Source: Strongylocentrotus droebachiensis
Lineage: Eukaryota; Echinodermata; Echinoidea; Camarodonta; Strongylocentrotidae
DNA length: 64,000 nucleotides
Reading direction: 5' to 3'
NCBI GenBank assembly: GCA_035222895.1
Contig: JAVYIG010000167.1
Location: 352,501 to 416,500, forward strand
Made by a program: the position numbers and the translations under genes. Shown piece by piece: positions 21,501 through 32,639 of this stretch (positions within the stretch are counted from its first letter, which is position 1; every line of letters begins with the position of its first letter). The notes below the pieces were generated by a model, which ran no database searches, was not told where the DNA came from, and saw only the letters and a list, made by a program, of their open reading frames with translations.

Positions 21501-24500
21501 CCGACAGCCCAATTCAGGGCCCCATGGAAGACCACTACTTATTGGTGAATGGGCTACCCTGTCAAAAGATTATGACTAAATAAATAAATAAAAAGACCGA
21601 CAGCCTAGGAAACCAAAACTAATAGACTGACCACCCACGAGACCAGCTTGATATCATCGGCGTGCGTACTGACAAGTTATCGGACTGTTCATCAGACTGA
21701 CATTGTCTGTCTTGTGTGATGTCCCGGCCCATAAGTGAGCACAAACACAAGTCATTTAATAACAGTCTTGATACATAGAAATATCTTAACTCTTTGATAA
21801 TATGCCTGTAAGAATCTTTTACTAGCAATTTTTTATGAAGAGATGTTGTCCAATATGCAGGCAAATATAATTGATACAGCTGTTGGTACGTTATCGTCTT
21901 CACTGTTACTCTTCCAGATCCACCAGTACCTGAAGGCATTATGATTGGTTTTTCCAGCTCTGGAGAAGGCCTCACAGTATCATGTAACACCAATAGCGCA
22001 GTAGCCCCAGCTGTTCCCACCATGAGTACCTTCTACATCTATTCTAACGGAACACTGATCGACAATCCTCAATCAGACAACACTGTCATCGTCACACAGC
22101 CTGAAAAGGATACAGAGTTTACATGTGTAGGTGGCAACTATCTTGGAAATACTACAACTACAAGAACTTTTGAACCAGGCAGTAAGTATATCAATTGTTG
22201 AATGAATTCCTGCACACTACGGCAAAAATGTGTGTGTGTGCGTGTGTGTGTGTGTGGGGGGGGGGTTGGCCATGATCGATAAAAAGAATTGCATTCACAT
22301 TCGGAATTCTGTAATAAGTTGTAATAAGAGTGGGCTCACGTGAATGTGAAGACTCAACCGTGTCAGGAGGCATACATCTGGACTTGTCGGGAAGACCATA
22401 AATATGTTTATAATAAAGAATATTTAAAATTTGAAGAATGACAATATTAAAGATAAACTAAAATCCTGGAAACTCGTTTTCATTTTCTCCCTTTTTGTTG
22501 TTGTTGTTGCTGACAAGAAACCCATCATCTATTTCAATAAAATGCCATTACAATTTTCATTTTATCACACAATTTCATCTGTGATATATCACTGATTCAT
22601 TCATTTCCGTTTTAGAATGAACCTATTCAAACATGTACAAAGAACATATCCATACTATAATGACTGTAATTAATGTAGTTAGATTGTACAAAAGACAAAA
22701 ATAGAAGTACTGAGAAGAAAACAAAAACGATGAAGGAGCATTGTCGACCTAGATTTAAACAATAACATGGTGGGGCATGCTAAATAATTAATGCCTGTAA
22801 GACGCGAGCCCCTTATTGATTAAGAGATCCTAAATATGATTAATCGGTTATTCTAGGTCTTACACAATATGTTCTATGAATGGAGGTGAGTTGTTCTGCA
22901 AAATACAGTGCTCATTTCTATTCGAAAGATATCTATGTATAACATTAAAATATTAGGTGAGAGGAGGATATTGCTTTATTCGATTTATCCGAAGGTAATA
23001 TGTCATATTATTGACGTCTTAAAACGTCATACGGGGTAAATATTTTTCATGAATATACACAAAGAAGTATAACTTTATTTGTATGAAAAATTGCTCCAAT
23101 ATTCTTATTACCATCTTCTGTTTAATGTTAATGGAAGGAAGAAATATAAGAAGGAGACAAGTGTTCTTTACTGTTAAAATCATAATCATGATAATTCAGC
23201 AATATACGAATAGATTGTAAACTGAGAGTTGCTGTATACTCTTAACAATATACAACTAATATTAGCCCTTGAACCACCTGAATAAAGCTACTATAATAAA
23301 GTGTGTCAATATAAACTATGATATGTGATATACAAATATCAGAACGATCACTATCAATGGATATGTATTGATCCAAGCAATGTATATTGTTTCTCTGTTA
23401 CTTCAGCAAATATTAACTCACAATGTATTTGTGAACACAGACCAGAGTCCAAAGTATTGTTAAGGTTATGGTAGAATAAACCTTCATAATAGGTGAAAAC
23501 ACATAGAATAAAAACAAAATCGTAAATTTCATCAAAAAGGTTCTTTTTGATGGAAAAGAATTCCATCGGGAATTTCCCTGAATTCCTCATCTTGATGATA
23601 AATTTGATTCAATAATCTGATTGATATACAACAGTAGACAAATTCAGGCTTGCTCTTGCTAAAATGTCGACTAATTTTTTTTTTCTTCAAATTCTATACT
23701 GATTTGTATTTTATAAGTTCCTTTTCTTGGTATAACTCATAAATGTTTATATTTGTATGTTTCTTTACAGACATAAGTCAACCGGAGCGTCCGCCTCACG
23801 ACCGGGAGATCTTGGGTTCGAATCCCGGTCTCGTCGTACCAAAAGACGTTTAAAGATGGGAGTTGTTGCTACCTTGTAAGGCGTTCAACAATAAGGGATA
23901 GAGCAACGTCGATCTGGCGCTGCTCAGTGGCTGGCGGGCTCACGATCAATTGGGCAAAAAGATTTTCCGTTTTTTTTGGTTTAATACAATTTGGAGTGGA
24001 CTATTAGGCTATTATTATTATTATTATTATGTTGATGTTAATTTATGTTGATTATAAATATGAAGATTATTATAATGTATAGTTTTTGTGATAATTGCGC
24101 TTTATGTTATGTCAATTTTTTTTAGATGGTTAAATGTCATCGTATGGCTCGACGATGTTTTTGATAATCTCTATGCAATGTGTTACTTAATTGGCAGGAC
24201 GTTCCATTTGAAAGAGAAATGAGAGTAAGCATATAAATACAATTTAGTAAAAAGGAAAGTATACAAACAAAACAAAACAAAACGATGAACAAAAACGTGA
24301 CATTTGTGAATTTCTTTTGAAAATATGACTGATATGTGTAATTAAAGTGTTATTCGTGTACGATTGATTTTCTCTATAGGTAAAAAAAATTTGGGATGAT
24401 TGTGATTTTTCTTAATATTGCTTTTTTCAGAATGTTTTAATGTGAAGTACTATTATTCGAGTAATAATACAATTTAATTTCCTTTTGACACTGATTATTA

Positions 24501-25688
24501 AAATCCAACTAACAAAGATCTGTTGCTAGATTATGATATCATATTAAAATAGTAAAATAAATGTGATAAATGCAAAAGTTTCAGTTTCTTATGTGTATGT
24601 TCAAAATAATCAAGTTTCACTGTCTTTAAAAAATATGGGGGGGGGGGGGGAGGGGGGCAGGTTTTTTTTTCTTATGCCATACCAGTGAATTACAAATGTT
24701 GCTGAAATGAAATTACAACAGTTTATTCCATCGATTTCCTCTTCAGATCCGATTAAAAGAATACAGTACCAACAAAGGAAAAATACAAATCTTGCCAATT
24801 TGACAAAGTACAGGTGATCAATTCTGATATCAACTCTTTATAATTCCCTTACCTGAATGGGTTAAAAGCTAGTTTTATCCTACAATTTGTGTAAGTCATA
24901 CCTTCTTCTGCGTTTTTTTGAAATTTAGAAATTCCCAACTTTACAGTCGGGCGAAAATATGCTTATTTAGAAGCCTTCAGGTCAGGGCCTGCAGAACGGT
25001 TTGGCTCGGGGGCTCGAGCCCCCTCTCTTTAAAAAAAAAGTATGTTACAGAGAAGAGAGAGAGAAAATATAAGTGACCTGCCAATGAAATGAGGTATCAA
25101 AATATGCTCATCTGACCGTAATTAAATGCCTAAAACCCCAGAGCTTACGGGGGCTCCAAGGGCCCTTAGGCGGACCCCTGGATGCTCATCTGACCTTAGT
25201 TAAATATCTAAAACCTCTGAGTTTCCGGGGGCTCTGCCCCCTGGACTCCCCGCCAATTATTCACCTGCCAGTATCACAAATAGGGTATTTCAATATGCTA
25301 TCTGACCTTAATTTAATGCCTCAAAAGCCTGAGCTTCCTGGGGCTTAGCCCCTGGACCCCACGCCAATTTACGCTCTACCTGATCGTTAATACTCCACTT
25401 TGAAAAACATTCCGCGGGGCCTGCATGTAACGTGCAAGAGCGGTGGTGATGCAGATTTTTCTTCTGCCCCCCCCCCCTTCAAAACGTTTTGCTCATTACG
25501 CCATTGCCCCTGGAAGGTGTGTCCCCTGGAATGTTTGCCCCCCCCCCCCCCCCCCCCCCCCCTCCAATCACAGACACTGGGTTCTGGTGCTTCGTCAGGC
25601 ATCGCTGTATTAGCCATCATGATAGTTATGTCTGTTACCATTAACATTATTCAATTCATTGTGTGGAGAAGACAAGCAATACGATCAG
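18533..25688 (+). CDS. Gene 2a: three-Ig membrane receptor (kinase absent nearby)
   Basis: Model: signal peptide 18533-18590, Ig1 19789-20103, Ig2 20932-21237, Ig3 21918-22181, transmembrane exon about 25574-25688. The ectodomain exons are all open and in phase. The transmembrane exon is doubtful: its reading frame begins in phase 0 rather than 1 after a C25 tract, and its donor is GTTCAC. No kinase exon follows before the next Ig set at 28063. Two readings are possible: a degraded kinase-less copy, or the first half of one transcript that skips the transmembrane exon and joins gene 2b, giving six Ig domains. Phase-1 exons allow the second. The protein would be at the cell surface or secreted. 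Confidence 0.6.
19789..20103 (+). CDS. Gene 2a Ig domain 1 exon
   Basis: 315 nt, phase 1-1, acceptor attattttacag, donor GAAG|GTAAGA. Ig signatures: 'DVSLVCTSTE', 'PTFTWTYAT', 'LEDEGEYLC'. Compared with gene 3 Ig1, most differences change the amino acid and lie in two loop segments. Confidence 0.92.
20932..21237 (+). CDS. Gene 2a Ig domain 2 exon
   Basis: 306 nt, phase 1-1. C2-type Ig with 'NYQAICDAIGSKPEETITW', then 'KRSVFTFPA' and 'VTLVCEISGHQ'. The acceptor is the AG of 'cgagaaaag', after a pyrimidine-rich stretch; the donor is CAGA|GTAAGT. This is the intact reference for the broken gene 1 Ig2. Confidence 0.9.
21918..22181 (+). CDS. Gene 2a Ig domain 3 exon
   Basis: 264 nt, phase 1-1. 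It encodes PPVPEGIMIGFSSSGEG, 'TVSCNTNSAV', 'TFYIYSNGTL' and 'EFTCVGGNYLGNTT'. Two Cys are present and the core Trp is replaced by a Tyr/Ile-rich strand as in the other Ig3 exons. One N-x-S/T sequon (NTT) and others suggest glycosylation. Confidence 0.9.
22182..23760 (+). other. Gene 2a intron after Ig3
   Basis: Holds a (TG)n/G10 run at about 22230-22265. A block at 22290-22380 is shared with 61.85-61.98 kb ('cgtgaatgtgaagactcaaccgtgtcagga'). A region 22.6-23.6 kb is shared with 35.7-36.6 kb and 60.1-61.1 kb ('gatccaagcaatgtatattg', 'ctgttacttcagcaaatatta'). This shows gene 2a, gene 2b and gene 3 have the same intron. No exon recognised. Confidence 0.55.
23773..24050 (+). mobile_element. tRNA-derived SINE (second type)
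   Basis: A tRNA-like head contains a B-box-like GGGTTCGAATCCC at about 23814-23826 preceded by 'gcgtccgcctcacgaccgggagatctt'. A body ('gtaaggcgttcaacaataagggata', 'gctcagtggctggcgggctcac') and an ATT tail (24013-24030) follow. The 5' end of the tRNA portion seems truncated. Confidence 0.65.
24051..24600 (+). other. Diverged copy of kinase-gene 3' flank
   Basis: 'cgtatggctcgacgatgtttttgataatctctatgcaatg' and 'aatgttttaatgtgaagtactatta' resemble the 3' flanks at 15.48-15.53 kb and 16.93 kb. This looks like an old remnant of the region downstream of a kinase gene, inside gene 2a, without exons. Confidence 0.35.
24990..25400. repeat. GC-rich stem-loop repeat units
   Basis: Three units near 25100, 25180 and 25300 share 'atgct(ca)tctgacc(t)taattaaatgcct(a)aaa' followed by a self-complementary GGGGGCT...GCCCCC and 'ctggaccc'. 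The GC content is far above the surroundings. A transposon tail is possible; family unknown. Confidence 0.55.
25538..25562 (+). repeat. C25 homopolymer next to the transmembrane exon
   Basis: An uninterrupted run of 25 C lies 11 bases before the presumed acceptor of the gene 2a transmembrane exon; a C11 run is at 25467-25477. The length may be unstable or misread. Confidence 0.85.
25574..25688 (+). CDS. Gene 2a transmembrane exon (degenerate)
   Basis: Encodes TLGSGASSGIAVLAIMIVM, then SVTINIIQFIVWRRQAIRS: a hydrophobic helix with a basic stop-transfer end, homologous to 37504-37635. The frame starts in phase 0 at the only visible acceptor (ccaatcacag), while Ig3 ends in phase 1. The donor GTTCAC is off consensus (GTGACT in the paralogue). 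It may therefore be skipped or dead. Confidence 0.6.
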
Positions 25689-25862
25689 GTTCACACCTAA
25701 ACTACCCCCTTCCCTCCCCACCCACGAATGCTGTGTTTCTAATCCAACCAGATCCAACCTCCCATATAACAATGAGTATAAATATATTTTCATAAAGTCG
25801 ACATATCTTTATTATAGTATGAAACATTTCTAGTTAAAGAACGTGGAGTTGAGAGAGGGAGG

Positions 25863-26440
25863 GGGGGGGGGGGGGTGGGGAAGAAGTGTATTTTCCTTTC
25901 ATTTTCCCATTTACTTCCCTCGAATTAGCCCTAAAATTAAAACGTACAAAACTATACAATAATTACAAGGATACTTTCCAAGATACTTTCCAATAATATC
26001 ACTTATCAGATCTTCATATAAATAATGATAATTTGTGTAGGTGTATCACTGATCCATTTAGCTTCCTACAAAATGAATAATGTCAGAATATCAAGAAAAA
26101 GTTCTTATAAATGATTGCTACTTATACATTCACATAAAATCATGATATGAGGCAAACATAAGGTTTATAATAGAAGTCATAGCGACTGCATTATATCTTT
26201 TATATGGAAGTGAATGGAAATATAATGATTTGATTTGAATTCATATATTTGTAAAGTAAATTATATATTTTTTATCATGACGTGCATAAATGAAAAAAAT
26301 AATCCTCATTAGGATATCCTTAGCAAGTTAACACAACTGTTCCTTATATATTATGGCGAGGTACCCTTTCATTCTTCTTAGTTCAAAACATAGATCTTAG
26401 CACAAAATGTCACAATTCAGAAACTTTACGGTAGTTGGTA
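25863..26440 (+). other. AT-rich spacer, no feature seen
   Basis: Apart from the G15 run at 25861-25875 this stretch is plain AT-rich DNA. I see no exon, RNA gene or recognisable repeat. Confidence 0.5.
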
Positions 26441-26454
26441 CGTCAAGCCATGCC

Positions 26455-27131
26455 AGGGATCGAAAACAGCACTCTTTCTTCTTGGCCGTAGCTGGCTCAC
26501 TTTATTTTCTGATCATATACTACCAAAACGAGGCCCCACCCCCCCCCCCCCCCCCGAGTGGGAAACAAGCGAAGAAACAATAACGCAATATGATAACATG
26601 GAATATAACAAACACGTAGAATTGGCATATGTTAACATGAAATAAAGATAAATGCACAGGCTAACAGAATATGACATCTGACAGAATATGACATCCGACA
26701 AAATAAAACATGGCGAAGAATATGAGAATAATTCAATGTTTGTAATGGATAAGTCATAAGAATCCCAGGATAACATGTATCTCCCTACAACATTTTAACA
26801 CCATATCAAACCAAACCAAGAACTACTTTGCACTAGAAGCACCACCCTGGGGTGATCAGACCATAGATGAAAACCACTAGGCAGAAATAGGAGACAGAAA
26901 GTGTGGGCTTATACAAATCGTTACTGTGCAAACATTAGTATGGACCAATAATCATCTACAGCCTATACAAATGAGAATATCCTAGCATGTACATGTACAC
27001 AAGACATGACAGAATAACTCCTAAAACATTCATTAAATGGTTGCAAACAACTACCTTGAATGCGACGGATCGAAAACAGCACTCTCTCTTCTTGGACGTA
27101 GCTGGCTCACTTTATTTTCTGGTCATATACT
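26455..27131. mobile_element. Element with about 68-bp terminal direct repeats
   Basis: 'ggatcgaaaacagcactct.tcttcttgg.cgtagctggctcactttattttctg.tcatatact' occurs at about 26457-26522 and again at 27067-27131 in the same orientation, with few mismatches. The 540 bp between contain a C17 run and no coding frame. This could be a small terminal-direct-repeat retroelement or a local duplication. Confidence 0.5.
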
Positions 27132-27759
27132 GTAGATCGTAACATCATCATGATTAAAGTTAATGGCCTATCACGAAAAACTTACTCATTTTAAATGTAA
27201 TTACATTCACATATTTCTTTTATTATGATGAAGGATAATTCTTGAATGATCAGTTATTTCATGAGGAAACAAATTAATATGTATTATACCAGTTTATATG
27301 CTTGTGTATTTATGTGTTTTGTTTTTGCTGCTGTTATTTGTTTTATTCTAATACCAAACAGGGACTCGTGGAAGACCACCAAATTGGTATTATGTGCCAT
27401 CCAGTATAAATATCAGAGATAGATAAATAAATAAAAATATCGATTCAGTCTTCATTGAATTGTTATCGTTGAACGAGATTATGGAAACATAATATTGGAA
27501 GTTGACAGGGAAGATATTTGTTCATGCATGGCATAACATGGTCCCTGCCCTTCCCCTCTTCCCGTTCCAATGCCGCATTATGCATAAACTCCATATTTCT
27601 GATCTCTTGCACTCTAGTCGTGTACTGGATGCAAATGTATTTAGTATTTTCGCACAGGTGAACATAAAACCGGACATTTTACTTCGCGTGTAGATTACAT
27701 CGTGTGTTGTGTTTCTCGATATTAGTATATAAACACGTATTTGAGAAAAAATAATTATC

Positions 27760-27818
27760 ATGACGTTGGCTTATTTTTGGAGCGTTGGTTCTGAGTTTCT
27801 TTCAATTTAAATTATCAG
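27760..27818 (+). pseudogene. Gene 2b signal-peptide-like exon with misframed start
   Basis: In the frame that would splice in phase 1 to Ig1 (TCAG|GTAAGC donor) the sequence reads RWLIFGALVLSFFQFKLS, a good hydrophobic signal core. The only nearby ATG (27760) is one base out of that frame, and its own frame meets TAA before the donor. Either a one-base insertion broke it or another exon supplies the start. Confidence 0.5.
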
Positions 27819-28062
27819 GTAAGCACAATTGCATTGAGACTATAAAAGCATACACATACAGACCGTGTTATCATGCTATCACTATGATGATCTTCAAAGA
27901 GAGCCTTGTATTATAATGGCCTTATTTATCAGGGTCTGCAAATCATAAGGTGATGAAGGTGAAGACTGGCGGCAGGGGAGCTTCCTATATCCTCTTCGGA
28001 GATGAATTAAGATGTATTTCTTATCATGTCGATATAACTTTGACTTATTTCCCTAATCCCAG

Positions 28063-28377
28063 GAATACAAGGTCAAGCCATCACACCATTATCAGTAGAT
28101 GTAGCTGCTGGTGATGATGTTTCATTGGAATGTACCACTACATCAGCACCTGGGTTTTCATTCACATGGAGTGATGTATCTGCTGGAGTTATAATATATT
28201 CAGCGGGAACCAAACAGACTCCTCTCGACGAGTATGTAAATTTTGACTTGACTGAAGATACCACTGCAAAGACGTCTAGATTGATCATCAATAATATTCT
28301 GAGGCAAGATGCAGGACAGTATCGTTGTGGGGTCAGTCAACAAACTAGTCAAGCTCCTGCTACTGTAAATGTAGAAG
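28063..28377 (+). CDS. Gene 2b Ig domain 1 exon
   Basis: 315 nt, phase 1-1, acceptor ccctaatcccag, donor GAAG|GTAAAG. Ig with 'DVSLECTTTSAPGFSFTW', 'LIINNILRQDAGQYRC' and an Ala/Val-rich end. It begins GIQGQAITP where the other copies have GIYGQVTVP, so it is homologous but clearly more divergent. Confidence 0.9.
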
Positions 28378-29054
28378 GTAAAGTCTTAAGGTGTTCTTGG
28401 CTATGTAATTCAATTTGTTTCATTTTGTAATGTGCATGTAACGGAGTGCAGACTGTGCAGTATCTAAGGTTATAAAGACACACAGTCGTTACCACTACCA
28501 TTATATGTCTACTTTATTTGCTGTAGTCTGAGACTTTGGGTTCAATCATCCATTTATCATAATATTTGTTGTCTACCATGTAATGTCAAATTTTAAACAA
28601 ACATAAAAGCGAAGGTTGCCATAAACTTTCCAAAATTTAACAAGTGGTCCAGATTTTTCTTCTTTTTTCTTCACATTGCTATATAAATTGAAGAAAAGGG
28701 ACAATGTATTTTTTCTTCACAGATTTACCTTAAAGGTCCTTCATGTACATATCCCTTTTCCATTTGTTTTACTTTTATGAAATATTTATTTTAAATTTCG
28801 CAAAGTGTTTGCAATGGAATACATTCATGTGCAATGATATATGTATAGCTTTTATGTACTTCTAAACTGATGTATTTGGCATTGTTTTTCCCAAACATTT
28901 ACAAGATACACGTATAATTTTAGGAGTGCAAAAGCGGAACATCCTGTTACACACAATGAACACGGGATATAAGGTTGACACTAACTATGTACAAAGCATC
29001 ATGTTGAATTTCATAATAAGGCTCTCTATTTTCCTTTCATAATGTTTTGTACAG

Positions 29055-29366
29055 TGGGATCAGTTTCTGAACCAATAGCATTGACTATCATTGGTGATGA
29101 TAGCAGCTATACGTACCAAGCAAAATGTGATGTCATAGGCAGTTCACCAGAAGAAACCATTACATGGATCTTAGATGGTGTTACACAGACTGGTGGCATA
29201 GTGGAAACAGACCCACAAATATCAGATGATACTCTGTTTGATAAAAGGAGCGTGTTCACATTTCCATCAACCCCTGATAATTACAATGTGCAATTAGAGT
29301 GTGACATCAGTGGTCATCAAGTACCCAGGTTTAACAGACAAGAAACAAGACTACTCGATATTCATA
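29055..29366 (+). CDS. Gene 2b Ig domain 2 exon
   Basis: 312 nt, phase 1-1, acceptor ttttgtacag, donor CATA|GTAAGT. It encodes 'YQAKCDVIGSSPEETITW', 'KRSVFTFPSTPDNYNV' and 'LECDISGHQV', the same C2-type domain as 20932-21237 with moderate divergence. Confidence 0.9.
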
Positions 29367-29750
29367 GTAAGTTTTCTTTGTTTTTATTTCCAGTTGAATA
29401 ATGCATCAGATGCACCAGACAGCTCATATTAGAAATGAACCAGAAATTAATATGGAAAACGATGTAATTGCAAGTAATCATGGTAACATGCTTCCCTCTC
29501 TTTCTCTCTCTGTCTGTCTACACTGTCTCCCTCATTTTCCCTCTTTCTCTTTTTATAAATGAATGTTGACTGTGAATTTGATTGTATGGTTTGTTGAGGG
29601 GGGGGGGGAGGGAGCAGGGGATATGGTTAAAGTTGTACGTTTTCAATCCTTAGTCCTTACCGGTACATGAAATGATAGTATACATGTAGATGCTGTCTTG
29701 TATTTGAAGCCTAAAAACCATTTGTACTCCTGCACATACTCTTATTACAG

Positions 29751-30002
29751 AGCCGCCACAACCTGGAGTCATATTAATTGATTTGACCATCAATGGAACA
29801 GAACTCACAATATCATGTGACGACACCAATAGCGAAGCCGTTCCTGCTATGAGTACCTTGAACATCTATTCTGGTGAAACACTGATCACCAAACCTGTAT
29901 CAGACAAAGCTGTCACCGTCACGGAGCCTGAACAGCGTACAGAGTTTAGATGTGAAGGGAGTAACTATCTTGGAAGTACTACAACTACAAAAACTTATGG
30001 CA
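29751..30002 (+). CDS. Gene 2b Ig domain 3 exon
   Basis: 252 nt, phase 1-1, acceptor cttattacag, donor GGCA|GTAAGT. It encodes 'LTISCDDTNSEAVPAMS', 'TLNIYSGETL' and 'EFRCEGSNYLGSTTTTKTYG'. It is four codons shorter than the other Ig3 exons. Confidence 0.9.
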
Positions 30003-31909
30003 GTAAGTCCTCATTTATTTTATTATTTTTTCATTGGATGTTGTTTGAGGGTGATAGGGGGCTCAATACACAGATGCTCCTAGGAATTGAGTTATCATCG
30101 GTAATTTCCTCTTCATGAATGTATTTGTGTGTGAATTTTCTTCTTTTAATTTAGGTAGGGCTCTTCACTAACTTATTTTGAAGGGGGTCTGAATTTAACT
30201 TTTCAGAGTCACTATGCAAAATGTATTAAATTAAGAGGTATGGACTTAGATTTTTGTCTCTCATGTGTCCGTAGTGCTTATTACTTTTTAGTGTTGTGCC
30301 CTTCTTTGGGGGTTTTCATTAAGTGAAAATGAAGTTTATTGAAAATACGAACGCATACTATACAGTGTACGTCTACCATGAATCATGTAAACATACAGTC
30401 ACTTAATTTGGGTGGAGATTTTCAACATAAAATAGAATGTACGTGTACTTCTGTTTTCTATTTGACTTTCCCCAAAATATCAAATGTAGGCCTATCTTTT
30501 ACAATTTATTCACAATCCAAATTTGAATTGCTATTAAGATATCTTATCGTTATGTCGCTGATTCAATCATTCTTTAGCTACTTAATGATTGTTATTGATG
30601 TAGAACAGCCGTGTTGTCAAGGCCTTTCTCATGAATCTCTGGTACTTTTTCATGTTTTTGTGCATGCGAACATGAAACATATGTGACTTGTATCTCATGC
30701 GACATGGGACTTTTTAGTTCAAAATTAGCATGCACATGCATCTCTGTACAATGTTGTTGATGGCTAGTTAACACTAGACACTCTCATAAAAAACATAAGA
30801 ACATCTATTCAACTACATTTAAGAATCATTAGCATTTGAATAGATATCTTTAGATTTTACATACAAAATCTGAACTACTTAATTTCTAATGTAACTTGTA
30901 GCCTTAATGTTGGAGTTTTTCCTTTTGTACATGTAGTAATGAATTTAGTGCAAGGTGCACAAATACCATGTAGCATTGACAAAACGCATTATAGAGTACC
31001 AAAGTGGGCCGCCATAATGGCCAAGTTGTCAAGGTTGCTGGTCCCGAACAATTTTGTCTTGCTCCAGCCTGCTGCTTGAATGAATTTCGCAGTGAATCTG
31101 GATGATGGCCGGTTAATATGATGTTAACACTTAAGTGCTCTATGAGAGGATATATTTTAATGCATTGTTGCTTAGCATGTGAGCAAAAGGTGATTGTACG
31201 CCTTGTATCTTTTACCCAACTTAAAGATGCTAATATTCTCTTTTGGCACGAGGACTTAAATGTGTGGCCATTATGTTGGCATGAGGTTAATATTCTAGTT
31301 GCAGTGCCAAACTTACTCCAAAACAGACAACAGAATGCGGCCAAACAAACATGTCTTACTGTTTGTTTAGTTGATTTTCAGTCTGGTTTTTGGCAAAGAA
31401 TGTAGAGAAGTGTACGTATTTCGATACATATTTCTTGCTTATAACATGTAACCCCAACAAATATTTACGAATTTATTATGAACAAAATAATGGCTGCATT
31501 TACAATGCAAGCAAAAATAGTGGATCGTCATCATATTCCGGTCTTGTATCGGTAGTTACAACACTACCGGCAAACGCACAATGATTTTTTTCAAAATGGT
31601 GTTTGGGATGTGTAAATGAGCCTTCTGTTGAGAAAGATACTCTCTCTACAGCAGGCAAAGTAAACTTCTCAACATTCAATGGTTTCAATCCAAAATGGAC
31701 AATATTAGCAAGGCTGCTATAGCACTTGCTAACTTATATGATCACTTAGGCATTTGTATCTGAACAGTATCCCATACAATAATGGCATGTACATGTACAC
31801 ACCTGGATGTAACGAAGGTGAAAGCAACATAATATGAAATGGCTTGCTAAAAGACATTAATGTATGCTCATCCCATGCCTGGACCAGACTTGAACACCTG
31901 ACCCTCACA

Positions 31910-32190
31910 TTGATAATAATTATAATAATCTTTGGTTTTCTTGTATAGCGATCATGTCTGTCAGACTTGATACCATGGGCTCTTCAATTATTACCATTAC
32001 TGCCATTATGGCGCGCAAGCATTTCAAGAAATTATTATCTGGTAGGTACTCATTTACCTCACCTAGGTCAAGTGTGGCAAATGCAGATTATGTCTTCAAA
32101 AGGCCAATAGTGAAGAAAATGAAAATTGCTGACACAAAAGAGGACAGGAAAAAACAATGATTGGTAATTTCTAAAATATATAAATAATAT
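31910..32190 (-). mobile_element. SINE, reverse orientation
   Basis: Reverse complement shows the core 'aggtgaggtaaatgagtacc' and a tail 'gcgatcgctatacaagaaaacc' plus ATT runs. Closely related to 8810-8990 at the matching place in gene 1, so the insertion predates that duplication. Confidence 0.6.
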
Positions 32191-32639
32191 CATTACATAG
32201 GTCTACATGTATTTCTTGGGTAAAATTGTGCACGTGTCATACAATATATTTTTAGATTTCTTATTTTCTTGTTTGCGCTATTCCCACACCATGAACAGAA
32301 ACAACCGCCCCTCCTCCAACGACCAGTATGTCTATCTTGTTTTTATCCGTTCTATCGTCATTTATTTCATACATTTATTCTCATTATGAAAACAACAGCG
32401 TGCGTTATCATCCACACAAATGCTTATTGTCAGTTACCACCAAATTATACTTAATTTATAACTAAGTAAGAATCAAATTCAAATCAAAATTGTATATGAA
32501 TCAATGTGATTATTTTCTTATTCTTAGCTTAGCCTACATTTATTTTTTGTTGATTTATTTTTGTCAGACATAATTTATATATATTATAAATTCCCTATTG
32601 GTTTTCTTTCCCTCTTTCTAGTCAACGTTTTCTTCATTT

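Noticed and set aside
30904..31405. 146-residue minus and 95-residue plus frames
   Set aside because: They overlap antisense, have no recognised motif, no splice context with the receptor and no paralogue; left unannotated.
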